64,000 nt of DNA from Synergistaceae bacterium UBA6083 (GCA_002436015.1 DIXJ01000009.1:1-64000); one strand, 5' to 3'; counted from the stretch's first letter, positions 52,073-61,885 are shown. Notes: generated from the letters alone by a model not told the origin. Made by a program: numbers and translations.

Positions 52073-52913
52073 ACGGGCCAACCCGGGGCGAAAGCTCCTA
52101 TGGCTAGCCCTTCTTCTCGGAGTCCTGTGCGGCTTTGAAAACCACTACCAGGCCCTAAGACTGGTAGAACTGACTGTCATGCCCCCCCGCAGCCTTCCCG
52201 ATCCTGTCCTGTGGAGGTCGATCGGCAGTCTCTCGAGGCGTTTCTGGGTCATACCGGTACTGCGAAGGGAAGCGATTGCCCGGGAACTTGGAGAACGCTA
52301 TCCGGCAGAAATAACGGTTTCGATTTCGGGGTGGGGTCGGATCTTGATCTCTGCCCAGTCCTACGTTCCCTGGCTTGAGCTGGTTTACCAGGGACGGGAC
52401 TATGTCCTTTCAACGGATGGGCACATCTGGCCAAAAGCATTTTCGATCGACGCGAAACCGGGTAAGGCGACTGCTGGCGATGGACACCTTCCACTATGGC
52501 ATTGGGACAAGAGTCTCCAGGGGCCTTTTGGAGATATCAATAAACGTGACGCGATTGTCCAGAAATCAACCCTTCCTACGGAGGATCTCCGGCGATGGCA
52601 GGAGAAGCTTTCCAGACAGAGCTGGCTTGGTAAGACGATTTCTGTCACGGTGTCTCTTCGAGGAGGGGCCCGATTCGTGAAAGTCGTTGCGCAAAGGAAC
52701 AACCAAAGGATACAATTGGAATTGGGCGATCATACCGAAAACTGGGAGACCATATTTTCCGCCACGCGGAAAATACTGGCTGAGAGGACGCAGGACGAGG
52801 AACCAAGCCTGCTCATCGATGCCACCTACGAAGGGAAGATCGTCGCCAGCAATGTTCCTCCTGACGGAATGGACGGTAAGAGGCGGAGGCCGGAAGGGAG
52901 CGAAACGAATTGA
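52056..52913 (+). CDS. FtsQ-like division protein
   Basis: This 285-residue protein has one membrane anchor near the start (LLWLALLLGVLCGFE) and a periplasmic region. It contains a POTRA-like segment (about 34-100: RLVELTVMPP...ITVSISGWGRILIS) and a C-terminal domain. Position between murB and ftsA is the standard FtsQ/DivIB place. Sequence similarity alone is weak, so the call rests on topology and order. GTG at 52056 follows GGAGGTGAA. It overlaps ftsA by 4 bp. Confidence 0.7.
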   Translation: MALGSKRANPGRKLLWLALLLGVLCGFENHYQALRLVELTVMPPRSLPDPVLWRSIGSLSRRFWVIPVLRREAIARELGERYPAEITVSISGWGRILISAQSYVPWLELVYQGRDYVLSTDGHIWPKAFSIDAKPGKATAGDGHLPLWHWDKSLQGPFGDINKRDAIVQKSTLPTEDLRRWQEKLSRQSWLGKTISVTVSLRGGARFVKVVAQRNNQRIQLELGDHTENWETIFSATRKILAERTQDEEPSLLIDATYEGKIVASNVPPDGMDGKRRRPEGSETN

Positions 52914-54232
52914 AAGACGAACCCGATCTTTTGGTCGGTTTGGATTTGGGAACGACAAAAATCGCAGTGATTGTGGCAGAAATGGACACACACTCGGGAG
53001 AAGCACAGATTATCGGTGTTGGAGAAGCCCCTTCCATGGGAATCAGGAAAGGGATGATCGTCAACCTGGAACAGGCCACCCGTTCCATACAGGCTGCCGT
53101 TGAAGACGCCGAAAGTATGGTGGGCCTCGGGATCGACAAGGTGACGGTCGCTTTTTCAGGTGCCGAAACCACCAGTGTCCGAACCAAGGGCATGATATCG
53201 CTTGGCCGTTCGGCGAGACAGGTAACTCTGGAAGATGTGGATCGGATCATAGAGGCTGCCCAATCAGAGATTGCCGTTCCCGTTAACCGCTGCATCCTCC
53301 ATACGATACCCGTCGAATATACCCTGGATGGTCACTCGGGGATCGATGATCCCCTCGATATGACCGGCGTCCGGCTGGAGGTCGAGCTCCAGTCCATTAT
53401 TGTGCCGAGCGCGGTCATCCAGAACGTTGTCAACTGTGTCAGCAAAGCCGGTCTTGAAGTCTCGGGTCTTGTCATGAAGCCACTAGCCAGTTCCCTGGGG
53501 TGCCTTTCGAACGAAGAGGCGATGGCGGGCGTGGCGGTGGTCGACCTCGGAGGCGGGACAACCGGGGTCTCCGTTTTTTCCGAAGGAAGGCCTCGGAGGC
53601 TTTCTGTCATCCCTGTGGGTGGAGACCATATCACCAATGACTTGGCCTGTGTTCTCAGGATCCCGATAAGTCGTGCCGATGCCCTGAAGAAGAGCGTGTC
53701 CCTCTCTCCCGACAGTCTTGGGCAGAACGAAAAAATCGAGGTTGAGAGCATGGGAAAGACACTCTCTTTTAGCGTCAGGGAGGTTGTTGAGGTCATCGCT
53801 TGCCGCCTTGACGAACTCTTCTCTTCCCTTGTGGAAAACGAACTGAAGGAATCTGGCATATCCATGATGCCGGGTGGCATTGTCCTGACGGGCGGCGTTT
53901 CCAGGTTGTCCGGTTTGGATGCTTATGTTTCCAGGCTGCTGGACTTGCCCGTCCGTGTTGCAGGCCCGGTGGACGCCGGCCGAATGCCCCCCGGGATGAA
54001 CAGCGAAGAGTACTCCAGCGGCGCGGGGATTATCCGGTACATTCTCGAGAAGGAGCGGAATCCGTATCGTTACATGGAGTCGGACCTGCCGACCGAGGGG
54101 GGCACTTCATCATTCCGCGCAAGGCGCGGCAGGGTAGGGGTGTCCTCGGGAAACGGCAGGAAGAAGGCTGGCGATGGAGCACTCAAGACCGTGATGGACA
54201 ACATCCGGAAATCTGTGAAGGACTTGTTTTGA
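52910..54232 (+). CDS. ftsA: Cell division protein FtsA
   Basis: This actin-like protein tethers FtsZ to the membrane. The 440-residue protein has VGLDLGTTKIAVIVAE (phosphate 1), the 1C subdomain instead of the actin 1B, VVDLGGGTTGVSVF (phosphate 2) and the adenosine-binding GGIVLTGGVSRL. The C-terminal stretch after about 400 ends LKTVMDNIRKSVKDLF, a plausible amphipathic membrane-targeting helix. TTG at 52910 overlaps the FtsQ-like stop. Confidence 0.95.
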   Translation: MKDEPDLLVGLDLGTTKIAVIVAEMDTHSGEAQIIGVGEAPSMGIRKGMIVNLEQATRSIQAAVEDAESMVGLGIDKVTVAFSGAETTSVRTKGMISLGRSARQVTLEDVDRIIEAAQSEIAVPVNRCILHTIPVEYTLDGHSGIDDPLDMTGVRLEVELQSIIVPSAVIQNVVNCVSKAGLEVSGLVMKPLASSLGCLSNEEAMAGVAVVDLGGGTTGVSVFSEGRPRRLSVIPVGGDHITNDLACVLRIPISRADALKKSVSLSPDSLGQNEKIEVESMGKTLSFSVREVVEVIACRLDELFSSLVENELKESGISMMPGGIVLTGGVSRLSGLDAYVSRLLDLPVRVAGPVDAGRMPPGMNSEEYSSGAGIIRYILEKERNPYRYMESDLPTEGGTSSFRARRGRVGVSSGNGRKKAGDGALKTVMDNIRKSVKDLF

Positions 54233-54262
54233 CCATTCTTGATCCTGCAGGAGGCGAACGGC

Positions 54263-55450
54263 GTGGCCGACATTTTTGAGATCGAGAAAACGAGTCGTCC
54301 ATTCAGGGAAGTTATCAAGGTAATGGGTATTGGTGGAGGCGGGAACAATGCGCTGAACCATATCGCCCGAAGCGGACTTGTCGGCGTGGAGTTCGTGGGA
54401 GCCAATACGGACATGGCTCACCTCCAGACCTCTGAGGCGGACGTCAGGGTTGTCCTGGGCAAGGAATTGACCCGTGGGCTGGGAGCCGGAGCGGATCCTG
54501 AAGTCGGAATGAAAGCGGCGAAGGAGTCGAGGGAAGAGATCCGCCAGCTTCTTGAAGGGGCGGACATGGTCTTTTTGACCGCAGGGATGGGCGGTGGGAC
54601 CGGTACAGGTTCGACCCCGGTGATCGCCGAGGTGGCAAAGGAAATGGGGGTTCTTGTTGTCGCCGTCGTCACGCGGCCTTTTTCATTCGAGGGCAGGAAG
54701 CGGCTCATGCAGGCGAAAACCGGGATAGAAAACCTGAAGGACAAGGTCGATGCCCTGATTGTCATTCCGAATGACAAGCTGCTGGAAATCTCCGATTGCA
54801 AGACGGCCCTTTGCGATGCCTTCCGTCTTGCGGATGACGTACTTCGGCAGGCTGTGCAGGGAGTGACCGACCTGATATTCCGGCCCGGACTTGTCAACGT
54901 CGATTTTGCGGATGTCCGTACTGTCATGAGCAACGCCGGTTCAGCCATCATGGGAATAGGAGAGGCGGAAGGAGAGGCCCGCGCAGAAATCGCCGCAAGG
55001 GCGGCGATCAACAGTCCGTTGATGGAGACCCAGATGGCGGGAGCCAAGGGCGTCCTGTTCAACGTGACCGGCGGTGCAAGCCTTGGGATCCACGAGATAA
55101 ACGAGGCGGCCGGAGTCATCACAGAAGCGGCCGATGAAGATGCAACGATCATCTGGGGCAATGTTGTTGATCCTTCCATGGGAGAAAAGATACAAATCAC
55201 GGTGATTGCGACTGGTTTTTCCGAACAGCCGGCAACCCCGTCTCCGATCAGGAAGGTAGAGACCATTCGTAGGACCGTTTCTCCTCAACCGGCCCAACCG
55301 GTCCAGCGTGTCCGGAAAAACCGGATTGACCTGGAAGAGGCGGAAGTCCGGTCTTCCTCGCAGGACGAGGATCTTTTCAAGATCAGTGGGGTGCCGACGA
55401 ACCACCTTGACATCCCGTCGGTCATCCGTCGGCGGAAGGCTGGAGACTGA
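54263..55450 (+). CDS. ftsZ: Cell division GTPase FtsZ
   Basis: FtsZ polymerises into the division ring. The 395-residue protein has MGIGGGGNNALNH, the tubulin signature GGGTGTGS, VTRPFSFEG and IIWGNVVDPSMG (T7 loop with the catalytic Asp nearby). The conserved C-terminal peptide LDIPSVIRRR that binds FtsA is intact after a linker of about 55 residues. GTG at 54263 is preferred over TTG at 54239 because AGGAGG lies 8 bp upstream. Confidence 0.97.
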   Translation: MADIFEIEKTSRPFREVIKVMGIGGGGNNALNHIARSGLVGVEFVGANTDMAHLQTSEADVRVVLGKELTRGLGAGADPEVGMKAAKESREEIRQLLEGADMVFLTAGMGGGTGTGSTPVIAEVAKEMGVLVVAVVTRPFSFEGRKRLMQAKTGIENLKDKVDALIVIPNDKLLEISDCKTALCDAFRLADDVLRQAVQGVTDLIFRPGLVNVDFADVRTVMSNAGSAIMGIGEAEGEARAEIAARAAINSPLMETQMAGAKGVLFNVTGGASLGIHEINEAAGVITEAADEDATIIWGNVVDPSMGEKIQITVIATGFSEQPATPSPIRKVETIRRTVSPQPAQPVQRVRKNRIDLEEAEVRSSSQDEDLFKISGVPTNHLDIPSVIRRRKAGD

Positions 55451-55476
55451 ACGAACGGCCGGGAGGCGTCGGTTTC

Positions 55477-56979
55477 TTGAGGGGAAGAAGGGGTGCCCCC
55501 GCAGTCTTGGGTCCTTCCCGGTCTGGCAGGGAGTGGGAATCCGTCACGTTGAAGGAAGTGGCGGTTCTTCCGGTACCCCGTGGGGGCGACCCGTCCTGGG
55601 CCCTTGTTTTTCCTTCGGATTACGGAACCGCGATTTCCAACCTCGGTTTTCATTATGTCTTTTACCAGTTGAAAAGGCTGGGGGTTGGCGTTGAACGGTT
55701 CTTTCATTCGCCAATCCCCAACATTTCTGTCGAAAACCGCCGTTCACTGCAGGATTTTCCCGTCATAACCGCAAGTATTGCCTACGAACCGGATGCCTTG
55801 AATTTTCTCCAACTCCTGGATCTTGCAGGCATCCCTTTGAGGAGAAAGCAGCGGGAGACTGAGGGGTTTCCCATTATAGGGGCGGCGGGAGCCTTCACTT
55901 CCATCAATCCATCGATGCTTCTCGCAGTTTCCGATTTTATCGTGCTGGGAGATGGCGAACCCGTCATCCCTTTCCTCGTCAATTGTTTCCGGGACTACGC
56001 ACGGGGAGGGGCCCGGGAGAAGTTGTTGAAAACGATGGACGAGCACCCCTCGATCCTTGTCCCGGAAGCTGGGGAAGAGAAAGCCCTCGATTCGCTTAAA
56101 AACGGCTCCAAGGGGGCCGCGATCACGCCTTGTGGGCAATCACTCGGGCACGGGATATGGATCACTCCCAACTCTGCCTTCGGGGACACTCTCCTCCTTG
56201 AGTTGCAAAGGGGATGCATGAGAGGTTGCCCCTATTGTGTCCTTCCCGCCTGTTTCTCGCCGTTAAGGCAGAGACCTCTCGAGGCGGTTTTGCAAGCGCT
56301 GGAAAAGTGTGCGTCCCAGGCGACTTTTGCGCAGGTTGGGCTGGTCACGCCCGAAGCCGGGGATTATCCCGGGCTGGATGAGCTCCTGGATCGTATTGAA
56401 AGTCTCGGAAAAGGGGTCTCTTTTGCCTCGCTGAGAATTGACAACTTGACGCCGAGAATGGTCCGGTCATTGCGGGGGTCTGGGCGGGAAAGCCTGACAA
56501 TTGCCCCAGAGGCAGGCACGGATAGCTTGCGCTTGCATTGCGGCAAGCCGTTCACCAATGGACAGATCCTTGATAAGCTTGAGATGGTGCGCAGGGAGGG
56601 CATGAAAAAAGTCAAGCTCTACTTTATGGTGGGGCTTCCGACAGAAACGGATGAAGATGTGCTCGCGATTGCCGGCCTTGCAGGAATGATTCGGAAGGAA
56701 CTGCACATGGGCATTTCGCTTTCAGTGAATGCCTTTGTTCCCAAACCGCTTACCCCCTGGGGCAGCCAGGCTTTTATCGGGATTCGAGGTGCCGAGAGAA
56801 AGTTCAAGCTTTTGAAGCGTGCGATAGCAGAATACCTTGGAAAGGGATTCGAAGCTCGCTTCTCCAGCCCGCGGGAAGCAGAGTTGGAATACCGTCTTTC
56901 CTGGGCTGGGCCGGAAGCGGTGGATTGGATGGAAAACCTTGTCGAAAAAAGGAAAAGGGGGAACAAAAATGCGATCTGA
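55477..56979 (+). CDS. Radical SAM protein with B12-binding-like N-terminal domain
   Basis: This 500-residue protein resembles the uncharacterised TIGR03960-type radical SAM family. Residues about 30-200 form a B12-binding-like domain (FPSDYGTAISNLGFHYVFYQLKR; VITASIAYEPDALNFLQLLDLAGIP; FIVLGDGEPVIPFL). The CxxxCxxC cluster for [4Fe-4S] is C247-C251-C254, followed by IAPEAGTDSLR and YFMVGLPTETDED. The substrate is unknown. TTG at 55477 follows GGGAGG; a later TTG near 55548 is possible. It sits directly after ftsZ and overlaps the SPOR gene by 11 bp. Confidence 0.85.
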   Translation: MRGRRGAPAVLGPSRSGREWESVTLKEVAVLPVPRGGDPSWALVFPSDYGTAISNLGFHYVFYQLKRLGVGVERFFHSPIPNISVENRRSLQDFPVITASIAYEPDALNFLQLLDLAGIPLRRKQRETEGFPIIGAAGAFTSINPSMLLAVSDFIVLGDGEPVIPFLVNCFRDYARGGAREKLLKTMDEHPSILVPEAGEEKALDSLKNGSKGAAITPCGQSLGHGIWITPNSAFGDTLLLELQRGCMRGCPYCVLPACFSPLRQRPLEAVLQALEKCASQATFAQVGLVTPEAGDYPGLDELLDRIESLGKGVSFASLRIDNLTPRMVRSLRGSGRESLTIAPEAGTDSLRLHCGKPFTNGQILDKLEMVRREGMKKVKLYFMVGLPTETDEDVLAIAGLAGMIRKELHMGISLSVNAFVPKPLTPWGSQAFIGIRGAERKFKLLKRAIAEYLGKGFEARFSSPREAELEYRLSWAGPEAVDWMENLVEKRKRGNKNAI

Positions 56980-57724
56980 GCCCGACGAGTGGGAACTGGA
57001 AGAAGAAGGCGAGGAACCCGCGGGAGGGCATCCGCGCCCGCAGCGACGACTTCCCTCGCGGAGGAGTCGTCGGAACCGTACCCGCAGGCCGAGCTTTGGG
57101 TTTGGCCACTTCATGCTTCCCATCGTTGGCCTCGTGGCTGTCGGGATGCTTGTTCTCGGGATCAGGATGTTTTTCTTTCCCTCCTCCAATGGAGAAATCC
57201 CCCCTCAGGGGGTCGAGGATGCCCAGGCAATAAGCCCGACAGGAGATCAACCAGGGAAGCCAGTTGATACAACGTCTGCCGGAATTGGCGGAGAGGTCGT
57301 GGCCGTGCCTGAAGGGAGTGCTCCCGCAGCTGTGACTCCTGCCCCGAAAGCGAAGGATGTCCAGCCAAAACCTGTAGCAGCGCCAGTTGCTCCGAAAACG
57401 AAGTCGCCTGCTCCTGTCGCTGCAGGTGGAACGAGCCCGGCGGCAAAACCAGCAGCCGTCCAGGTCAAGCCAACGGTGGAGGCGAATGCGAAAGAGGCAT
57501 GGAATGTCCAGGTGGGAGCCTTCAAGGATCGCTCCAACGCTGAGAACCTCGTTAAAAGACTGAAACAGGAAGGATTTCCCGCACGGTTCGTCGAGGCGAA
57601 GGCCGGAGAGGCAATCCTTTTCAAAGTACTTGTCCAGGCGGGAACGGAAAGGCCCTCGGCGGAAACGCTTGCGAAAACTTTGGGCGAAAAGGGTTACCCG
57701 GTCCTGGTTGTCCAGCGGCCCTGA
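56969..57724 (+). CDS. SPOR-domain membrane protein
   Basis: This 251-residue protein has an acidic then Arg-rich cytoplasmic N-terminus (PQRRLPSRRSRRNRTRR), one membrane helix (about 48-68), a long Ala/Pro/Lys-rich linker and a C-terminal SPOR domain (WNVQVGAFKDRSNAENLVKRL, about 175-250). SPOR domains bind denuded glycan at the division septum. Being one gene beyond ftsZ supports a division role, as with FtsN. ATG at 56969 is inside the end of the radical SAM gene. Confidence 0.85.
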   Translation: MRSEPDEWELEEEGEEPAGGHPRPQRRLPSRRSRRNRTRRPSFGFGHFMLPIVGLVAVGMLVLGIRMFFFPSSNGEIPPQGVEDAQAISPTGDQPGKPVDTTSAGIGGEVVAVPEGSAPAAVTPAPKAKDVQPKPVAAPVAPKTKSPAPVAAGGTSPAAKPAAVQVKPTVEANAKEAWNVQVGAFKDRSNAENLVKRLKQEGFPARFVEAKAGEAILFKVLVQAGTERPSAETLAKTLGEKGYPVLVVQRP

Positions 57725-57750
57725 AAAGTGAAGTGGGTGACGGATTCGGC

Positions 57751-58980
57751 ATGTCCGGTTTTGCAAAGGAACTGATGAAGCGGGAAGAAGCGATCGAGTA
57801 CGTCTCAGCGGCCCTCGGTTTTCCGTGGCCGTTGGCAACCCGTCTTGTTCCCCTGGGAGATTCCTTTGGGAATCGCAGCGGGTTATGCCTTCGGTCGACT
57901 GTTGATTACCCGCCGTTTTCGCGAAGTACCCGGGATGGGTATGCCATCAGGTCTGAAGATCTGGCAGGGGCATCCGATACGGCCCCCGTATTTCTCCGCA
58001 TCAAGGGAGAAATACTTATGGGAGAGACGACGCAAGCCCTTGTCGGTGAAGGTGAGTGCCTGTCGATCCATACCGGGGGCATGCTTCCTGGGGGGGCAGA
58101 CGCAGTCGTCATGATAGAGGATACCGTCCAGGCAGGGAATTGGCTGGAAGTCCGAAAGGCGCTCCAGGCCGGAGAAAACCTGATCATGCGGGGGGAAGAA
58201 ATAAGGAAGGGACAAACGATCCTCAAGGCAGGCGAAAAGCTGGACTACCGGAACGTCGGGATCATGGCGACACTGGGGCTTTGTACCGTTGACCTGCTGG
58301 ATTTGCGGATCGGGATTCTTTCGACCGGGGACGAAATCGTTTCCGCGGAAACGTCTATTCTTCCCGAGGGCAAGGTCAGGGACGCGAATGCCTGGTTCCT
58401 GGAGTTCCTCCTGACGCATCACGGTTTTCCCGCCAGGCGCCTGGAGATTGTTCCCGACCGCAGGGAAAAACTGGCAGACGCGGTCAGGATCGGCCTGGCG
58501 GAAAACGACGTGCTCCTCTTGAGCGGAGGTTCTTCGGTAAGCGTCAGGGACTACTGTTCAGAAATCCTAAGCGATCTTCCCTTACCGGGGTTGCTCGTGA
58601 GAGGGGTTAACATGAGCCCGGGCAAACCCTCGCTCATCGCGGGCTGCCTGCCTGACAGGCGCTTGGTCGTCGGCCTGCCTGGCCATCCCCTATCCTGCTC
58701 GATCGTGGCGATCACGGTCCTGTTGCCGCTCCTTTACCGCCTTGTCGGGGCTGAGGCCGCTCCCTTCAAGAGCCTTACGGCCCGGCTGGGCTCCGATGTC
58801 TTTGGCCGGGCGGGGGTAGAAGAATTCATCCCTGCCGTCGTCAGGGGCGAAGAAGTCTTTCCGGCACCGGGGAAATCGGGGTATGTCTCGGTCCTTAAGG
58901 AAGCAAAGGGGCTTATCCGGCTTCCGGAGACCGAAGAAACCCGCCGTACGGGAGAAAACGTGGAGGTCTTGGAATGGTAA
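57751..58980 (+). CDS. moeA: Molybdopterin molybdenumtransferase (MoeA)
   Basis: MoeA inserts molybdate or tungstate into adenylylated molybdopterin. The 409-residue protein has SRSTRDGYAIRSED, IHTGGMLPGGADAVVMIEDT, GEEIRKGQ, GILSTGDEI, LLSGGSSVSVRDY and PGKPS with GLPGHPLSC. These are the expected domain order. GTG at 57733 is an alternative start, but neither site has a strong ribosome-binding sequence. A second MoeA homolog follows, overlapping by 7 bp. Confidence 0.92.
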   Translation: MSGFAKELMKREEAIEYVSAALGFPWPLATRLVPLGDSFGNRSGLCLRSTVDYPPFSRSTRDGYAIRSEDLAGASDTAPVFLRIKGEILMGETTQALVGEGECLSIHTGGMLPGGADAVVMIEDTVQAGNWLEVRKALQAGENLIMRGEEIRKGQTILKAGEKLDYRNVGIMATLGLCTVDLLDLRIGILSTGDEIVSAETSILPEGKVRDANAWFLEFLLTHHGFPARRLEIVPDRREKLADAVRIGLAENDVLLLSGGSSVSVRDYCSEILSDLPLPGLLVRGVNMSPGKPSLIAGCLPDRRLVVGLPGHPLSCSIVAITVLLPLLYRLVGAEAAPFKSLTARLGSDVFGRAGVEEFIPAVVRGEEVFPAPGKSGYVSVLKEAKGLIRLPETEETRRTGENVEVLEW

Positions 58981-60902
58981 ACCCTTGCAGGGAACACATC
59001 ACCCTCTCGGAGGCCAGGAAATTGATCCTGGCAGCGGTCACTGAACTCGGGCATCCGAAGGTTGCCCGAGTTCCCACGGAGGAAGGACTGGGGTTCATCC
59101 TGGCCGAGGATGTCCTTTCGAACCGGAACGTTCCCCACTACGTAGCGTCGGCTGTCGACGGGTATGCCGTCGTGGCCGCGGAAACGAGCAGGGCAACCCC
59201 TGCTACGGTCGTCCGCCTGGAAGAAGAGCATTTCCTTTGGGTCAATACCGGAACTCCGCTCCCGGATTGGTGCGATGCGGTTGTCATGGTGGAGGATACA
59301 TCGCTCGCGGAAGGTGGCGAACTTCTTCTATCCAGGGCTTTGCCCCCGGGCGCAAATGTCCGCCCCGTAGGGGAAGATGTCATGCTCGGTCAGATCCTTG
59401 CGCGCCAGGGGGAAAAAGTGGGACCCGTGCTTGTGGCCCTCCTGCTCAGCGCTGGAGTCGCGAAAATCCCGGTTTTCCAACGTCCGAAATGCCTTTTTAT
59501 CCCGACCGGGGATGAAATCTGCTCCATGAAGGATTGGGTAGAGTCCGACCAGGTTGACAGCGGCAAAGTCCCCGAAAGCAACTCGTCCCTCTTGAGGGGG
59601 ATTTTCCGGGAGTGGGGTTTTGACCTCGAAGTTCATCCCATTCTTCCGGATTCGGCGGAATTGATCCGGGAAACGCTTGACCGCATGGGAGACGTCTATG
59701 ACCTGGTCCTTATTGGCGCCGGGACGGCGAAGGGAAAGAGGGATCACACGGCGGAAGTTATCTCCTCGGAAGGGGAAATCCTGTTTCGATGGCTTCGGAT
59801 GAAACCAGGCCGGCCAGCCATGCTGGGAAAAGTTAAAAGATCGCTGGTCCTTGGGGTACCGGGTTTTCCGATGTCGACCGCGGTGGCGGCCTGGAGCCTG
59901 GCTTACCCTGCGGTCCTTGCCATGTCAGGAATTTCGGTCGATCCCTCCTCGCATGAATCTCTCATCCGGGGGGCCCTGGGCGCTACGCAGGGCCTAGAGT
60001 GTGAGGCGATGCTCCCCCATTCTTCACCCCCCGGGGTGGAGGAGTGGCTTAGAGTAAAGGCCGTGGAAATAGATGGGAGAAGGATATCATGGGTCCTGTC
60101 TTCAGGTGCGTCGACGATGTGGGCGATGCACGAGGCTGATGGTTATGCCCTCCTGCCCGGAGAAATCGTCGAATGCCCCAAGGGAACTCGTCTGACCGTC
60201 TGGTTCACCAGGGCGGTTCCCTGGGAAAAACGAGCGCTTTTCCAGGGTTCAGATGATCCTGCCTTCTCAAGGATTGTCACGCCTGTCCGACAAAGGGGAG
60301 CCGACTTGGCCATCCGCTCCGTTGGAAGCCTCGGAGGGCTTACCGCCCTTGCCCGTGGGGAAGGACATCTTGCAGCCTGCCACCTCCTTGACAGCAAAAC
60401 GGGTCGATACAACGATTCCTTCATTACCGAGCTCTCCGGAAACGAACGTTGGAGGAGAATCCTGCTTTTTTACAGGGAGCAGGGCTTCCTGGTCGTAAAG
60501 GGAAACCCGAAGGGAGTCTCCGGGATAGAGGACCTTGTCAGGAAGGATATCCGGATTATCAACCGTCAACCGGGTGCCGGGACCCGGGTCCTTCTCGACT
60601 GGTTCCTGGAGGAGGCCAAGCTGAAACGTTCAAATGTCGCAGGCTACGCCGGGCAGGCCATCACCCACCTCGATGCGGCGAGCCGCGTTGCTTCGGGTAT
60701 CGTGGACGTTGCCATTGGAATTCGGGCAGCTGCCGACGCTTTTGGCCTGGATTTTGTTACGATGGCCTGGGAACCCTTCGAGCTGGTTGTCCCGGAGAAA
60801 CATCTTGATCATCCGGGAGTCAGGGCTGTTCTGGATGCTGTCAAGGACCCGGCTTGGAGAAAGGGTGTCGAAACGATGGGAGGATATCGATGGCAGGACT
60901 GA
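58974..60902 (+). CDS. MoeA fused to a periplasmic-binding-protein-like domain
   Basis: Residues 1-410 are a second MoeA (VDGYAVVAAE, VNTGTPLPDWCDAVVMVED, GEDVMLGQ, FIPTGDEI, GAGTAKGKRDHT, GVPGFPMS). Residues about 430-642 form a substrate-binding-like domain (LAIRSVGSLGGLTALARGEGHLAACHLLD; RIINRQPGAGTRVLLD; GIVDVAIGIRAAAD). That domain also follows MoeA or precedes a LysR-type regulator in other genomes and may sense molybdate or tungstate, or the cofactor. Two MoeA copies in tandem are typical where both Mo and W enzymes are made. Confidence 0.9.
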   Translation: MVNPCREHITLSEARKLILAAVTELGHPKVARVPTEEGLGFILAEDVLSNRNVPHYVASAVDGYAVVAAETSRATPATVVRLEEEHFLWVNTGTPLPDWCDAVVMVEDTSLAEGGELLLSRALPPGANVRPVGEDVMLGQILARQGEKVGPVLVALLLSAGVAKIPVFQRPKCLFIPTGDEICSMKDWVESDQVDSGKVPESNSSLLRGIFREWGFDLEVHPILPDSAELIRETLDRMGDVYDLVLIGAGTAKGKRDHTAEVISSEGEILFRWLRMKPGRPAMLGKVKRSLVLGVPGFPMSTAVAAWSLAYPAVLAMSGISVDPSSHESLIRGALGATQGLECEAMLPHSSPPGVEEWLRVKAVEIDGRRISWVLSSGASTMWAMHEADGYALLPGEIVECPKGTRLTVWFTRAVPWEKRALFQGSDDPAFSRIVTPVRQRGADLAIRSVGSLGGLTALARGEGHLAACHLLDSKTGRYNDSFITELSGNERWRRILLFYREQGFLVVKGNPKGVSGIEDLVRKDIRIINRQPGAGTRVLLDWFLEEAKLKRSNVAGYAGQAITHLDAASRVASGIVDVAIGIRAAADAFGLDFVTMAWEPFELVVPEKHLDHPGVRAVLDAVKDPAWRKGVETMGGYRWQD

Positions 60903-61882
60903 CGGGGTCTTTCAACCGGAAGCTCGATTACGTGAGGATTTCCATCACTGACCGGTGCAACTACCGTTGCCAGTACTGCATGCCTGAGGAAGGGATCAGC
61001 TGCCTTGGTCACGACGAAATCCTGACCTACGAGGAAATTCTGGACCTTTGCCGGCTCCTTCAAGGAATGGGAGTCAGGAAAGTCCGTCTCACCGGTGGAG
61101 AACCGATGGTCAGGAAAGGGTTGATTGACTTTCTTAAGCGTCTCGTCGGCGAGCTCCCAACTCTCCACGTGGCCCTCACGACAAACGGGTCTTTCCTGCT
61201 CGCTTCGGCTGGCGAATTGTCAAAGATTCCGCTTTCCGGTCTCAATGTCAGCTTGGACTCGATGAGCCCGGCTAAATTTCGAACCCTGACCCGTCTCGGT
61301 TCCCTGGAAGATGTTTTGGAGGGAATTCGTGCCGTTCGGTCGAGATCCAGCCTTCCAATCAAGATCAACACGGTCCTTATCAGGGGTTTCAACGATGGGG
61401 AAATTCCGGATCTCCTGGATTTTGCAAAATCTTGCGGAGCGGTCCTGAGACTGATCGAGTTCATGCCCCTGGACGATTCAGTCTGGAGCAGGGATCGGTT
61501 CATCTCGGCGGATGAGATCCTCGATAGCCTGCCGGACAGGGAGAACTGGATCCCGGAGAAGCCAGGCAGGCGTGATCCGAATCATGGCGTTCCGGAAGGC
61601 CCGGCACGTTATCTTGTCCATGCGCAAACCGGCCAGAGACTCGGAATTATCGCGGCCGTTTCCCATCACTTTTGCGAAACCTGCAATCGACTCAGGGTTA
61701 CCGCTTCTGGTGAACTGCGCAGCTGCCTTTTCAGCACCGAGGGGGTTTCACTCAGGGAAGCCCTTCGAAGCGGGGACCTTGGAACCGTCCGAAACTTGAT
61801 CCTGAGCGAGGCGTGGAAGAAGCCGAAATGCTGGAAGGACGCCTCGGCGACTTCCCAGCATATGTCCCGGATAGGGGGATGA
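60890..61882 (+). CDS. moaA: GTP 3',8-cyclase MoaA
   Basis: MoaA is a radical SAM enzyme that starts molybdopterin synthesis from GTP. The 330-residue protein has the N-terminal CNYRCQYC [4Fe-4S] motif, GGEPMVRKG, NTVLIRGFNDGEI and a second cluster region CETCNRLRVTASGELRSC. The C-terminus ends IGG, the GG tail typical of MoaA. ATG at 60890 follows GGGAGGA and overlaps the previous gene by 13 bp. Confidence 0.96.
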   Translation: MAGLTGSFNRKLDYVRISITDRCNYRCQYCMPEEGISCLGHDEILTYEEILDLCRLLQGMGVRKVRLTGGEPMVRKGLIDFLKRLVGELPTLHVALTTNGSFLLASAGELSKIPLSGLNVSLDSMSPAKFRTLTRLGSLEDVLEGIRAVRSRSSLPIKINTVLIRGFNDGEIPDLLDFAKSCGAVLRLIEFMPLDDSVWSRDRFISADEILDSLPDRENWIPEKPGRRDPNHGVPEGPARYLVHAQTGQRLGIIAAVSHHFCETCNRLRVTASGELRSCLFSTEGVSLREALRSGDLGTVRNLILSEAWKKPKCWKDASATSQHMSRIGG

Positions 61883-61885
61883 ACA

